The notes beneath the pieces were generated by a model. It saw only the letters and a program-made list of their open reading frames with translations, had not been told where the DNA came from and did not search any database. A program made the position numbers and the translations under genes. Source: Gammaproteobacteria bacterium (GTDB lineage Bacteria; Pseudomonadota; Gammaproteobacteria; UWMA-0217). From it: a DNA stretch of 10,188 nucleotides. The stretch covers positions 1-10,188 of the forward strand of contig DRPO01000464.1 of assembly GCA_011330835.1 (NCBI GenBank), given 5' to 3'. Each line of letters opens with the position of its first letter. Position 1 is the first letter of the stretch. This document shows, in pieces, positions 1 through 7,511 of the stretch.

Positions 1-969
1 AAAGGCAATGCGGGTATCTATGACGCGCTGCCGTTCGATGCTTCATTGGTCTATCCCGATCGCTTGAATACCATGATCGCGGATTGTCAGAGTGGAAAAC
101 TCGATACCGGCCTTGGTAAGACGTTAGAAGAACTACGCACGCTACTGCGGCCAATCTGGAAACACCACAGCGTGCCTGATCCCTACTATGCGTTGATGCT
201 CGCGGATGGCGACCGCATGGGCGAATTGCTTGGGAATGCGCGAAGCGAGGGCGAACATCGGGCCATTTCCTCGCGACTGGCCCATTTCGCGCAAGAGGTA
301 CCCGGACGGGTACGCAAGTATCGCGGCCACTGTATCTATGCCGGCGGTGACGACGTACTCGCAATGGTGTCCTTGAGTCAAGCAATTGAGCTGGCCGATG
401 ATTTACGTGGATTCTTTAGCCACGAACTCGGCGATATCGCCAAGCAGCTCGGCGCGCCCATGCCTACCTTCAGTGTCGGGTTGGTCTTTGCGCATATGCA
501 ATCACCATTGGGGTTGACGCGCCGTCTGGCCTCGCGCGCCGAGCAATTGGCCAAGGGTGATGAGTCAGACAATCCACGCAATGCGCTGGGAATCCTCGTC
601 GCGCCGCGTTCCGGCGCGCCGGTAGAGCTTCGTACGATCTGGGGTGACGACGTAAATGCACCCTATCGACAGATACTGGAATTGATCGGAAGTTATGCTG
701 ATAACGAATTGCCCTCCGGTTTTGCCTATGAAGTAAGAACACTGGCCAATATGCTGGAAGGGAGCGAACCAGCGGATGCCCAGAGGATTGCGCAACTTGA
801 ACTGAAGCGCCTGCTGAGTCACAAAAATCGTGACCAGGGCAGTCGGCCTGTCACCTTGCAGACGATCAGAAGCGTACTTGAGCAAGCGCATGATCTCCCA
901 CTGGAACAAGTGGTTCAGGCGCATATCGTTTCTCGTTGGATTGGCCAGCACCTGGAGGAATGTCCATGA
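1..969 (+). CDS. cmr2: Cas10/Cmr2, large subunit of type III-B effector (C-terminal part, 5' end outside window)
   Basis: Open from base 1 to the TGA at 967-969, giving 322 residues of a gene that starts upstream. The fragment carries the second Palm domain. A DGDRMG motif lies at about fragment residues 69-74, and the nucleotide-cyclase signature AGGDD has GGDD at residues 115-118 (bases 343-354). In Cas10 the GGDD site makes cyclic oligoadenylates from ATP when target RNA binds, and its presence suggests signalling is active. The rest is a mostly helical C-terminal region, as in the family's D4 domain. The HD nuclease domain, if present, would lie upstream and cannot be judged. The stop overlaps the cmr3 start as ATGA, indicating translational coupling. 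The family call is firm; the Cmr2 assignment rests on the cmr3-cmr6 genes that follow. Confidence 0.95.
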   Translation, partial: KGNAGIYDALPFDASLVYPDRLNTMIADCQSGKLDTGLGKTLEELRTLLRPIWKHHSVPDPYYALMLADGDRMGELLGNARSEGEHRAISSRLAHFAQEVPGRVRKYRGHCIYAGGDDVLAMVSLSQAIELADDLRGFFSHELGDIAKQLGAPMPTFSVGLVFAHMQSPLGLTRRLASRAEQLAKGDESDNPRNALGILVAPRSGAPVELRTIWGDDVNAPYRQILELIGSYADNELPSGFAYEVRTLANMLEGSEPADAQRIAQLELKRLLSHKNRDQGSRPVTLQTIRSVLEQAHDLPLEQVVQAHIVSRWIGQHLEECP

Positions 970-2117
970 ACTCCGCCTATGTCATCGATCCAAAATCACC
1001 TCTATTGTTCCGCGCGGGTCGCCCGAGTGATCCAGCCGGCGACCCCGAGACGCTCGCTTTTCCCTTGCCCACCACATTGGCTGGCGCCTTTCGTACTTTG
1101 TATGGCGATGCCTCCAGCAAGCCACCGCAAAACGCGGACGAATGGCTGGCGCTTCGTAAGCATCTGGCCGTGCATGGGCCACTGGCGGCGCGAATCGACG
1201 AAACCGGCGCTGTCGACGCTTTTTTTCCGCGTCCCGCCGATGCCGTCTATCTGAAGGATATGCAGGGCCGTCCAGCGGTCTACCGTCTTGCGCCTGAACC
1301 CTTGCCCGACTACGCACGCCATTGTGATCTTCCCGACGGTTTGATGCCGGTTTGCGTTGAAAAAGCTCCGAAGGCCAAGCCGGTCATCGGTGACCCCTGG
1401 TGGTCGCTGAAGAACATGCTGCGGTGGTTGCATGGTGGAAAACCGACGGATCCACCAAACAGTCTCGGATGGCGGGGACCCGCGCGTGACTACCGGATGC
1501 ATGTGGCGCTCGATCCTCGCAGCTTGTCCGCGGTTGACAGCAAACTGTTCCAGACCCAGGGCCTGGATTTCGGACCCGTGGCGGATGACACTCAGCGCGG
1601 CTGGACGGGAGAGCGTTATGCCTTGCTTGCCCACCTTCCGGAAAATGAAGTGCAGGAAGGCTTTCGCCGCATCGGTGGGGAAGGACGACTGGCGCATATC
1701 CTGCGTAACGATGCCGCTTGGCCCGGGATCGACGCGGATCTGTCTGAAAAACTTCGCGGCAGCCGCTTCATCAGGCTGGTTCTGGTGACGCCCGCGTTAT
1801 TTGCCAATGGTTGGCTACCGGCTTGGCTGAATGATGATCTACGCGGAACGCCGCCTGGCTTCGAAGGCCGCATCGAATTGCGCCTGAGCGCGCTGGCCAA
1901 TCCGCGCTGGGAACCGGTGTCCGGGTGGAATATCGCAGCCTGCCGCCCACAATCGGTCCGGCGCATGGCGCCAAGCGGCACGGTTTACTGGTTCGAAGTC
2001 ATCCAAGGTGGCGAACAGATCGATGCGCTTTGGTTACACCCTATCAGTGATGGTGAACAAAACAGGAAAGACGGATTCGGGTTGGCAATACCCGGAGTAT
2101 GGGAGAATATAGAGTGA
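966..2117 (+). CDS. cmr3: Cmr3, Cas5-group subunit of the Cmr complex
   Basis: 383 residues. Cmr3 (Cas5 group) caps the crRNA 5' handle and joins Cas10 to the Cmr4 backbone. The N-terminus has the family pattern: a short RRM strand, then FPLPTTLAGAFRT at residues 32-44, matching the P-x-P-S/T-T-x-x-G-A-x-R signature of Cmr3. The end has a glycine-containing segment (GFGLAIPG). Two in-frame ATGs exist at 960 and 966. GGAGG at 954-958 is one base from the first and seven from the second, so 966 is the start; it also overlaps the cmr2 stop as ATGA. The stop overlaps the cmr4 GTG start. Confidence 0.92.
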   Translation: MNSAYVIDPKSPLLFRAGRPSDPAGDPETLAFPLPTTLAGAFRTLYGDASSKPPQNADEWLALRKHLAVHGPLAARIDETGAVDAFFPRPADAVYLKDMQGRPAVYRLAPEPLPDYARHCDLPDGLMPVCVEKAPKAKPVIGDPWWSLKNMLRWLHGGKPTDPPNSLGWRGPARDYRMHVALDPRSLSAVDSKLFQTQGLDFGPVADDTQRGWTGERYALLAHLPENEVQEGFRRIGGEGRLAHILRNDAAWPGIDADLSEKLRGSRFIRLVLVTPALFANGWLPAWLNDDLRGTPPGFEGRIELRLSALANPRWEPVSGWNIAACRPQSVRRMAPSGTVYWFEVIQGGEQIDALWLHPISDGEQNRKDGFGLAIPGVWENIE

Positions 2118-3019
2118 AAACAGCAATCTATCATCTACATGCGCTGACCGCGCTGCATGCCGGCACTGGGCAGGGTGTCGGGGTTATCGACCTGCCGGTC
2201 GCACGTGAACGCTCGACAGGTCTGCCCATCGTACCGGGCAGCGGTATCAAGGGTGTGCTGCGCGAAGAGTTGCGCCCGGACGACGGGGAGGACAAGACTC
2301 AATGGGAGGCCTTGTTCGGCCCCGATAGCGACAGTGCCGAGCGGGACGACGCCAGGCGTTTTGCCGGCGCCTTGGCGATACAGGATGCGCAGTTGCTCAG
2401 CCTTCCGGTACGTTCCATACACGGTGTATTCGCCTGGTTGAGTTGTCCGTTCGTGCTACGCCGCTATTTGCGGGACCGGGCTCGGTCGTCGCTTTCGCCG
2501 GCGCCAGGCAAGCTCGCGCAGCCCGCTGACGAGAACATCGCCATCAGCGGGAACAGTTGTCTGGCAAGGGACGCTAAGGTTTACCTCGAAGACCTGGATC
2601 TTGAGGCCGTCGAAGACATGGATAGCGGCCCAATGGCCTCGTTGATCGCGGATTCGGTGTTTCCGGACGACCCGGAATGGCGGGATCTGTTCATCGAGCG
2701 TTTCGCCATCGTATCGGATGCGGTGTTCGATTACCTTGCCGAAACCGCCACGGAGGTGCGCGCGCGGATTCGCCTGAAACCGGATACGCGCACCGTTGCA
2801 AAGGGTGGACTCTGGTATGAAGAAAATCTACCGGCGGAAACCCTGCTATGGGGCTTACTGGGATGTGATCGCGCGCGCAACGGCACGCAGAGCGCCGACG
2901 AGCTGCTGGACACTTTCCGCCGGGATCTGGAAACCGATGGCGAAACCCGTCTACAGATCGGGGGCAAGGCCACGGTGGGGCGTGGCAACGTGCGCTGGCT
3001 ACTGAACATGGGAGATTGA
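2114..3019 (+). CDS. cmr4: Cmr4, Cas7-group backbone subunit and target-RNA nuclease
   Basis: 301 residues from a GTG start. Cmr4 forms the helical backbone along the crRNA and cuts bound target RNA at 6-nt intervals. Visible family motifs are GTGQGVGVIDLP at residues 17-28, PGSGIKGVLR at 41-50 and the glycine-rich GGKATVGRG at 283-291. With the GTG start, the Asp of VIDLP is residue 26, the same number as the catalytic Asp reported for Pyrococcus furiosus Cmr4. An upstream in-frame ATG at 2099 has its GGAG only one base away. The GTG at 2114 has GGGAG seven to nine bases upstream and overlaps the cmr3 TGA as GTGA, so I prefer it. Target cleavage is expected to be intact. Confidence 0.94.
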   Translation: MKTAIYHLHALTALHAGTGQGVGVIDLPVARERSTGLPIVPGSGIKGVLREELRPDDGEDKTQWEALFGPDSDSAERDDARRFAGALAIQDAQLLSLPVRSIHGVFAWLSCPFVLRRYLRDRARSSLSPAPGKLAQPADENIAISGNSCLARDAKVYLEDLDLEAVEDMDSGPMASLIADSVFPDDPEWRDLFIERFAIVSDAVFDYLAETATEVRARIRLKPDTRTVAKGGLWYEENLPAETLLWGLLGCDRARNGTQSADELLDTFRRDLETDGETRLQIGGKATVGRGNVRWLLNMGD

Positions 3020-3023
3020 GATC

Positions 3024-3458
3024 ATGCGTACACGCTCCCAAACCGATGCCATCCGCGTACTGAAACAGGTACGCGATATCCGGGACGCCGCTTCCACGGA
3101 CGCTGCCCCCACCGACCTGAAGATACGCTATGCGGCGTTGGCCTATCGTTTTCCGTTGCTGATTCTGCGCAACGGCTTGCAGCAGACCATCGGTTTCCTC
3201 GAAGGCAAGGCGGGGAGTGATGCAGCTTCCGCGGAATACTGCTTTCTGAGGCATATCGCCGAGATGCTGGATGTGGATCCGCGGGAACTGAGCGAAGTCA
3301 TCGCCAACGCCGGCTTGGCGGATTACCGGCGACATACCCGACGCTGCCTGAGCGTCGCAATCTGGTATCGGCGCTTCGCGGAAAGCCTGCTTGGCCTGGA
3401 CCCAACCGGAAACGCGACGATGGAGGACGAAGATGTCGATACCGATGCGACGACCTGA
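3024..3458 (+). CDS. cmr5: Cmr5, small subunit (Cas11 group)
   Basis: 144 residues, mostly helical and basic, with an acidic tail (MEDEDVDTD). Cmr5 lines the inner filament of the effector and contacts the crRNA-target duplex. The N-terminus (RSQTDAIRVLKQV) resembles the usual opening of Cmr5, and the position between cmr4 and cmr6 is the standard one. The start ATG at 3024 lies four bases after the cmr4 stop, with GGGAG upstream. The 3' end overlaps cmr6 by 26 bases in another frame, which supports coupled translation. Small subunits diverge fast, so the call rests on context and length as well as sequence. Confidence 0.88.
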   Translation: MRTRSQTDAIRVLKQVRDIRDAASTDAAPTDLKIRYAALAYRFPLLILRNGLQQTIGFLEGKAGSDAASAEYCFLRHIAEMLDVDPRELSEVIANAGLADYRRHTRRCLSVAIWYRRFAESLLGLDPTGNATMEDEDVDTDATT

Positions 3459-4554
3459 ACTGCCGGCCGGCGTCTGGCAGAATGCCGGCCTGCTTTTCGA
3501 TAAGGGCTTCTCCGAATGGCCTGTTGACGCACGCGCGCGCGGCGAGGCGATTGGCAAGCATCTCAATTCGGTGGCTAATGTCGGCGTGCCCGGGATCTAC
3601 AAGGCGGCGCATCGTCGCTGGCTGGCCATGACCCATGCCGATCCCAACGTGGAAAACTGGTTTGGCGGGATCGACGGTCGCTTGTTCATTGGTCTGGGCG
3701 ACGCGCATGTGCTGGAAACCCAGGTCATGCGACAAGGTATTCATGGCATGCCGATGATTCCCGGTTCGGCCCTGAAAGGTCTGGCCCGGGCCTACGCGGA
3801 ACAGTATGGGGTAACGCGGGAAGAGGCGGATATCCTGTTCGGATCGCAAGCCACCTCCGAGGATGCAATGGAGGCGGGCTATCTGATATTCCATGATGCC
3901 TGGTGGATTTCGTGGAAAGATCGGAAGAGACCCTACGTCCGGGATATCGTCACCGTGCATGCCGTGGAATACTACCGTCGCGCTGGCGACAGCGACATCC
4001 CCATTGACATGGAATCACCGAATCCCAATCACCAGTTGGCGGTTCAGGGTGGTTTCCATTTCGCGATAGAAGGTGCTCCAGCCTGGGCCGGGTTTGGCAT
4101 GACGATCTTGCGACAGGCGCTGTGCGATAACGGCATCGGCGCCAAGGTCGCCGCCGGTTACGGCTATTTTATCGATGATGAGCATGAATCCCATCAGTGG
4201 CAGCGCAAGGCGGCGCAAGCAGCCGAGGCATTGGCGTTACGCTCCAGACAAGCGCGGGAACGCGCGATAGAGGCTGATATCGAGGCATTGTCGAACAGCG
4301 AAGACCCGCTGGTGCGCCTGCGAGGATTGCTTACGCGCCACAAGGGTGTCGCCCGGCTCTCGCAAGCGGAAAAGGATACATTGAATGCCGCGGTAAACGC
4401 GGCAGCGAGCGCGCTGACCGAAGGAGAAGGCGAGCCGGAACGCACGGCGGAATTCCTGTTGCAGGCGGAGGAAGCCTACAAGCTGAGCTTGAACAGCGCC
4501 AAGCGCAGGAAGAAACTGGCCGCGCTGCGTAAGCGCCTGAGGGGCGCAACATGA
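3433..4554 (+). CDS. cmr6: Cmr6, Cas7-group subunit, with an extended helical C-terminus
   Basis: 373 residues. Cmr6 caps the target-3' end of the Cmr filament with Cmr1. The Cas7-like core spans about residues 1-250: a strand with LFIGLGDAHVLE (84-95), the motif MIPGSALKGLAR (108-119), and the late glycine loop AKVAAGYGYF (237-246). Residues 255-373 form an added, highly charged helical tail rich in Ala, Arg, Glu and Lys, ending in a basic stretch (KRRKKLAALRKRLR). Typical Cmr6 proteins, as I recall them, end soon after the glycine loop. The start ATG at 3433 has GGAGG six bases upstream (3422-3426) inside cmr5; the in-frame upstream start at 3391 has no such support. The stop overlaps csx16 as ATGA. 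Confidence 0.92.
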   Translation: MSIPMRRPELPAGVWQNAGLLFDKGFSEWPVDARARGEAIGKHLNSVANVGVPGIYKAAHRRWLAMTHADPNVENWFGGIDGRLFIGLGDAHVLETQVMRQGIHGMPMIPGSALKGLARAYAEQYGVTREEADILFGSQATSEDAMEAGYLIFHDAWWISWKDRKRPYVRDIVTVHAVEYYRRAGDSDIPIDMESPNPNHQLAVQGGFHFAIEGAPAWAGFGMTILRQALCDNGIGAKVAAGYGYFIDDEHESHQWQRKAAQAAEALALRSRQARERAIEADIEALSNSEDPLVRLRGLLTRHKGVARLSQAEKDTLNAAVNAAASALTEGEGEPERTAEFLLQAEEAYKLSLNSAKRRKKLAALRKRLRGAT

Positions 4555-4841
4555 CTACTTGGTTTGTTACCCGGCATTCCGGCGCGCGTGACTGGGCGGC
4601 GCGACGCGACCTGAGCGTGGACCAAGTGGTCGAGCACCTCTCGCTGGATGATATAGAATCGGGCGATCACGTCATCGGCACGCTTCCGGTCAACCTGGTC
4701 GCGGAACTCAACGAGCGTGGCGCGCGTTACTTTCACTTGGTGCTACCACTGCCGTCCGGGATGCGTGGCCAGGAGATAGACGCCGATACCATGGAGCGCC
4801 TTGGCGCCCGTCTGGAGGAATACCATGTCGATAAACGGTAG
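4551..4841 (+). CDS. csx16: Csx16 (VVA1548 family), probable ring nuclease
   Basis: 96 residues. The N-terminus WFVTRHSGARDWAAR (3-17) and the segment GDHVIGTLPVNLVAELNERG (42-61), then ARYFHLVLPLP, match my memory of the Csx16/VVA1548 family found beside type III-B loci. Csx16 is proposed to degrade cyclic oligoadenylate and so switch off the Cas10 signal. The alternating hydrophobic strands and helices suggest a compact Rossmann-like or CARF-like fold. It starts in an ATGA overlap with cmr6, with GAGGGG upstream, so it is made together with the effector. Its last 17 bases overlap the next gene. The family assignment is fairly sure; the enzymatic role comes from family knowledge and is not shown by the sequence. 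Confidence 0.85.
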   Translation: MTTWFVTRHSGARDWAARRDLSVDQVVEHLSLDDIESGDHVIGTLPVNLVAELNERGARYFHLVLPLPSGMRGQEIDADTMERLGARLEEYHVDKR

Positions 4842-5262
4842 TGAGAGCGAACTGCTGCAACAGATTCTGGCGGCGACCCGAGAGAGTCTGCTGGCCAACT
4901 TCGCATATGATGTAGTGAAGGTCGTGTTCGGTTTCTTGCTTGGGCGCGTTCTTATCGACAAGCTGTATATGACATGGCGTTGGGGAGGATGGAACGTCAT
5001 CGTGTGGGGAAAAGAGGATGACAAAAGGAAAGAGCTGACCAAACGAAAGCTCTCCCCCTCGGTGGCCAAGCGCATACTCGAAGACGAAACCGAATACTCG
5101 GTCTATGTGAAAGGCGTGATTTCCCCTTACATTCGCCTGAACATCGATCCCTGCTCCCCCAGGGCAGCAGAGATCGGCTTGATCCGCAAGGATCTGAAAC
5201 GCAAGCACATCGTCATCGATATCGATAAGAACCCGCCCACTGGAGAAAAACGGCCCGGCTGA
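4825..5262 (+). CDS. Small membrane-anchored protein, candidate cyclic-oligoadenylate effector (Csx23-like by context)
   Basis: 145 residues. A hydrophobic segment at about residues 27-48 (FAYDVVKVVFGFLLGRVLID) is a likely membrane helix. A soluble part of about 95 residues follows, with GGWNVIVWGKED (53-64), then a Lys/Glu-rich helix, and strands around YSVYVKGVISPYIRLN (91-106) and HIVIDIDKNP (128-137). I do not recognise the sequence by motif. Its size, one N-terminal membrane anchor plus a small cytoplasmic domain, and its position overlapping csx16 resemble Csx23, a membrane effector that responds to cA4 in a Vibrio type III-B system. That link is inference. The ATG at 4825 has GGAGG eight bases upstream inside csx16; the TTG at 4801 has no such support. 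Confidence 0.75.
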   Translation: MSINGSESELLQQILAATRESLLANFAYDVVKVVFGFLLGRVLIDKLYMTWRWGGWNVIVWGKEDDKRKELTKRKLSPSVAKRILEDETEYSVYVKGVISPYIRLNIDPCSPRAAEIGLIRKDLKRKHIVIDIDKNPPTGEKRPG

Positions 5263-5274
5263 GCTCCAATACTC

Positions 5275-5302
5275 GCCGGGATCGCAAGTTTGCGACCCCG
5301 GC
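5275..5302 (+). other. Strong inverted repeat (RNA hairpin) between accessory genes
   Basis: The arms GCCGGG and CCCGGC pair outside, then one A/C mismatch, then TCGCA and TGCGA around an AGTT loop. That gives 11 base pairs in 28 bases. No run of T follows on either strand, so it is not a standard intrinsic terminator. It starts 13 bases after the upstream stop codon and could be an mRNA 3' stabiliser, a processing site or a partial terminator that lowers expression of the following genes. Confidence 0.7.
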
Positions 5303-5357
5303 AATGTCTTCCCCGCAATGGGATGCTGTCCTCGAATCCACACCAGAGGGCAGAACC

Positions 5358-6458
5358 ATGCACGATTCCCGCTTCTTCCGCGTCGCCTGGGGCATCCAGC
5401 TGCTGACGGGCATCGCGCTGTTCAGCGTGTCGCTGTATATCGAAAACCAGGTCATGCAAGCGTTTCTCGCCGGTCCGCTACTGGCGTTGGCGCTGACCGC
5501 CGCGCTGGAAACCGGCAAGGGCGTGGCCATCGTCTGGCATCGCTACATGCAGACCGAGGCCGGGCTGTCCAGCTTTTCAACGAGGATATTCTCCGGGTTG
5601 TTCCGTTTCGGTCTCGTGGCCCTGTCACTGATCAGCTCGCTGTTGTATCTGGCCGCTCATCTCGATCGTCCAAACCTGAGCCAGGCCCGTGAACAGGACC
5701 GCCGCTCCATCGAACAGACCCGTGAACGCGAACTCACGCGCCTGCGCGCACAACGCGGGACTCGTATCGATGAACTGTTTGCAAGACAGAGCGAAGAGCG
5801 TGATGAAGCCTTGCGCCCCCATCACCAGCGTATCGCGCAACTGGAAGCCGAGCGGCGCGCGGAAATGGACAATGTCGTTCACGGCGTCTTCAAGGGCAAG
5901 CGCTACCGCGAATTCGAACGCCTGTTGAACGACGAAAAGCGTGAACTCGCCAAGCTTGCGGAGTCGATCGCCCAGCGCCAGCGGCAGGAAGCCGATACCG
6001 CGCGGAACCGTCTCGATGCCGGGTTCGATGCCCGTGCCCGGGATGTTCAGGAAAGTGCCAGCACGGCACTGCGGCGGCTCGTCGGCAAAGACTATGCCGA
6101 GGACGAACGCGCCAACGATCCTCGCATCGTCGCCTTTCTGAAGATCGCGGAATCCGTCTTCGGCAAAAAGGCAGAACCATTGCAGTTCGTCTTCGTATTC
6201 TCGATATTGCTCAGCCTGTTGATGGAGGTCGGCATCGTCATCGCCTTCGATACCATTACCCTGACCGTGCTGGCAGAAATCACCGCCGCGCGGCATGCCG
6301 AAGCCATCGAGCAATTCACCAAGACCCAGGCCGCCGGCGTCGCGGCACGCGAAGAACAGCGGCATAAGAGTGAAGTGGATCGCGTCAGGAAGCGCGCGGG
6401 GGACACATTGCGCGATGCCGAGACCGCCTATGGCGCCTTCAGGCAAGGCGCCATCTGA
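5358..6458 (+). CDS. Unknown membrane protein with about four TM segments and a long coiled coil
   Basis: 366 residues, family not recognised. Probable membrane segments are at about residues 6-28, 34-60 (with ETGKG in its second half), 79-101 and 276-306. Between the third and fourth lies a charged helical region at about 105-245, rich in Arg, Glu, Gln and Ala (RRSIEQTRERELTRLRA and similar), predicted to be a long coiled coil. A second charged helix follows from 307 to the end. The last membrane segment is long and contains E290 and D298. The ATG at 5358 has AGAGGG seven bases upstream. An in-frame ATG at 5304 directly follows a hairpin and lacks a ribosome site. The gene lies between the csx16 pair and the adaptation genes on the same strand, so it may be a membrane effector or pore, or a passenger. 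Confidence 0.8.
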   Translation: MHDSRFFRVAWGIQLLTGIALFSVSLYIENQVMQAFLAGPLLALALTAALETGKGVAIVWHRYMQTEAGLSSFSTRIFSGLFRFGLVALSLISSLLYLAAHLDRPNLSQAREQDRRSIEQTRERELTRLRAQRGTRIDELFARQSEERDEALRPHHQRIAQLEAERRAEMDNVVHGVFKGKRYREFERLLNDEKRELAKLAESIAQRQRQEADTARNRLDAGFDARARDVQESASTALRRLVGKDYAEDERANDPRIVAFLKIAESVFGKKAEPLQFVFVFSILLSLLMEVGIVIAFDTITLTVLAEITAARHAEAIEQFTKTQAAGVAAREEQRHKSEVDRVRKRAGDTLRDAETAYGAFRQGAI

Positions 6459-6590
6459 ATCGAACGTCAGAGGAAGCGTGCCTTTGTCCGGCGCGGGAAA
6501 CCGCCTGAATTCGCAAGCTTGCAGTCGATACGCAAAGCACCTGTAAAGGCTATCGTAGAAACACCATCAGCGTACCAACGGAGAAAGAAC

Positions 6591-7148
6591 ATGAGTGAAC
6601 AAACCACGCAGCAAACCCACGAAATCGGTGATCTTCCAGCCGAGGCCATGCGCCGTGGCGAAGACAGTGAACACCAAGTCGTCCACGCGATGAAGCGCCA
6701 CGCAACCCCGGCGTTTCCAATCTTCTACAACCGCAAGGAGCGTCGACTGGTTCAGGAACAACTGGTTGCCGAACTGGCTCAGGGTTTCGAACACCGTCGC
6801 AAGGCGGTTGGCATGGCCCTGGAGACACGTCTGCACTCCATCCGCGAGGCCTGTAACCACGTACTGGTCACCGGCAAGACGCATCTGCGCCAACAACGCC
6901 TGGAATACTTCGGTGATGTACTGCGACAGGTTGAACGGCGCATGAGTGAACTGGCCGACGACTTTCTTCGCGATGCCGACCAGCGCTTCACACGTCTCGA
7001 ACAGTACAAGAGCGAAGAGATACGCGCCCGCGAGAAGCAGCGCCTGGAAAAATCGATCGACGGCTTCCTCGGTACCCTCGACAGCCTGATGGACGAATTC
7101 AGCAGCATCATCCACGAGCATATCGACCATGGCCGGAACGAAGCATGA
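6591..7148 (+). CDS. Unknown soluble helical protein
   Basis: 185 residues, family not recognised. There is no membrane segment or signal peptide. An acidic, polar N-terminus (about 1-30) precedes a mostly helical body with heptad-like charged stretches at about 46-155 (YNRKERRLVQEQLVAELAQG, RLEQYKSEEIRAREKQRLEK), then a last amphipathic helix at 154-179. It has no catalytic motif that I can name. The start at 6591 has GGAG seven bases upstream; an in-frame start at 6519 lacks support. It follows the four-TM protein after 132 bases and precedes cas2 by 46. Both it and that protein are coiled-coil-rich, so they may work as a pair. This is inferred from position and composition only. Confidence 0.75.
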   Translation: MSEQTTQQTHEIGDLPAEAMRRGEDSEHQVVHAMKRHATPAFPIFYNRKERRLVQEQLVAELAQGFEHRRKAVGMALETRLHSIREACNHVLVTGKTHLRQQRLEYFGDVLRQVERRMSELADDFLRDADQRFTRLEQYKSEEIRAREKQRLEKSIDGFLGTLDSLMDEFSSIIHEHIDHGRNEA

Positions 7149-7194
7149 ACACCTGGCCGATGACCATTCACGAACTGGATGAAGGCAACACGTC

Positions 7195-7479
7195 ATGCGT
7201 AGAAAAGCCGCGCTGATCGCCTATGACATCCGTTGCGACAGGCGCCGGAGGCAACTGCTGCGTTGCCTTCGCGCCTGGAGCCTGGACGCCCAATACTCCG
7301 TCTTCGAATGCGAACTGTCCCAGCGCGAGGCAGAGGAACTGTTTATCCAGCTGGGGGAGATGATCGATCCGGAAGAGGACGCGCTGCTGTTGGCCTGGCT
7401 GGACCCTAAACGTCGCGCCAGACCCTTGACCAAGGGCGCGCGTATCGGTTTTCAGCGCCCCGCGTGGTATCTCGGTTAA
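7195..7479 (+). CDS. cas2: Cas2, first of two (adaptation)
   Basis: 94 residues. The first strand ALIAYDIRCDRRRRQLLRCL (6-25) is the Cas2 opening, with the conserved Asp at 11. YSVFECEL follows as the third-strand signature. Cas2 is the dimeric scaffold of the Cas1-Cas2 integrase. GAAGG lies nine bases upstream of the ATG. A second, different cas2 begins 32 bases downstream. The two share LIAYDIR and a SVF strand but little else, so they are not a recent duplication. They could form a heterodimer, or serve different prespacer substrates. Confidence 0.9.
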   Translation: MRRKAALIAYDIRCDRRRRQLLRCLRAWSLDAQYSVFECELSQREAEELFIQLGEMIDPEEDALLLAWLDPKRRARPLTKGARIGFQRPAWYLG

Positions 7480-7511
7480 AAGCGTGATCGTTTCAGAAAT
7501 GGAGTATCACC

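Noticed and set aside
5304..5357. Upstream start (ATG 5304) for the four-TM protein
   Set aside because: It follows the hairpin directly and has no Shine-Dalgarno, whereas ATG 5358 has AGAGGG at good spacing and leads straight into the first TM segment.
5625..6446. Long open frame of 273 codons on the minus strand
   Set aside because: It is a shadow of the four-TM protein gene in GC-rich DNA, with no ribosome site and no recognisable protein features. The same holds for the minus-strand frames at 2691-3566 and 8656-9396.
6459..6590. Possible promoter and hairpins in the gap before the 185-residue gene (GCGG-GAAA-CCGC at 6493-6504; palindrome GCAAGCTTGC at 6513-6522)
   Set aside because: The stem is only 4 bp, the palindrome is short, and candidate -35/-10 boxes match consensus poorly. 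I see no convincing regulatory site.
7145..7216. A 23-codon frame starting in an ATGA overlap with the 185-residue gene and running into cas2 (MNTWPMTIHELDEG...)
   Set aside because: It is very short, has no clear ribosome site and overlaps the cas2 start. It might act as a coupling leader, but nothing shows it is translated.
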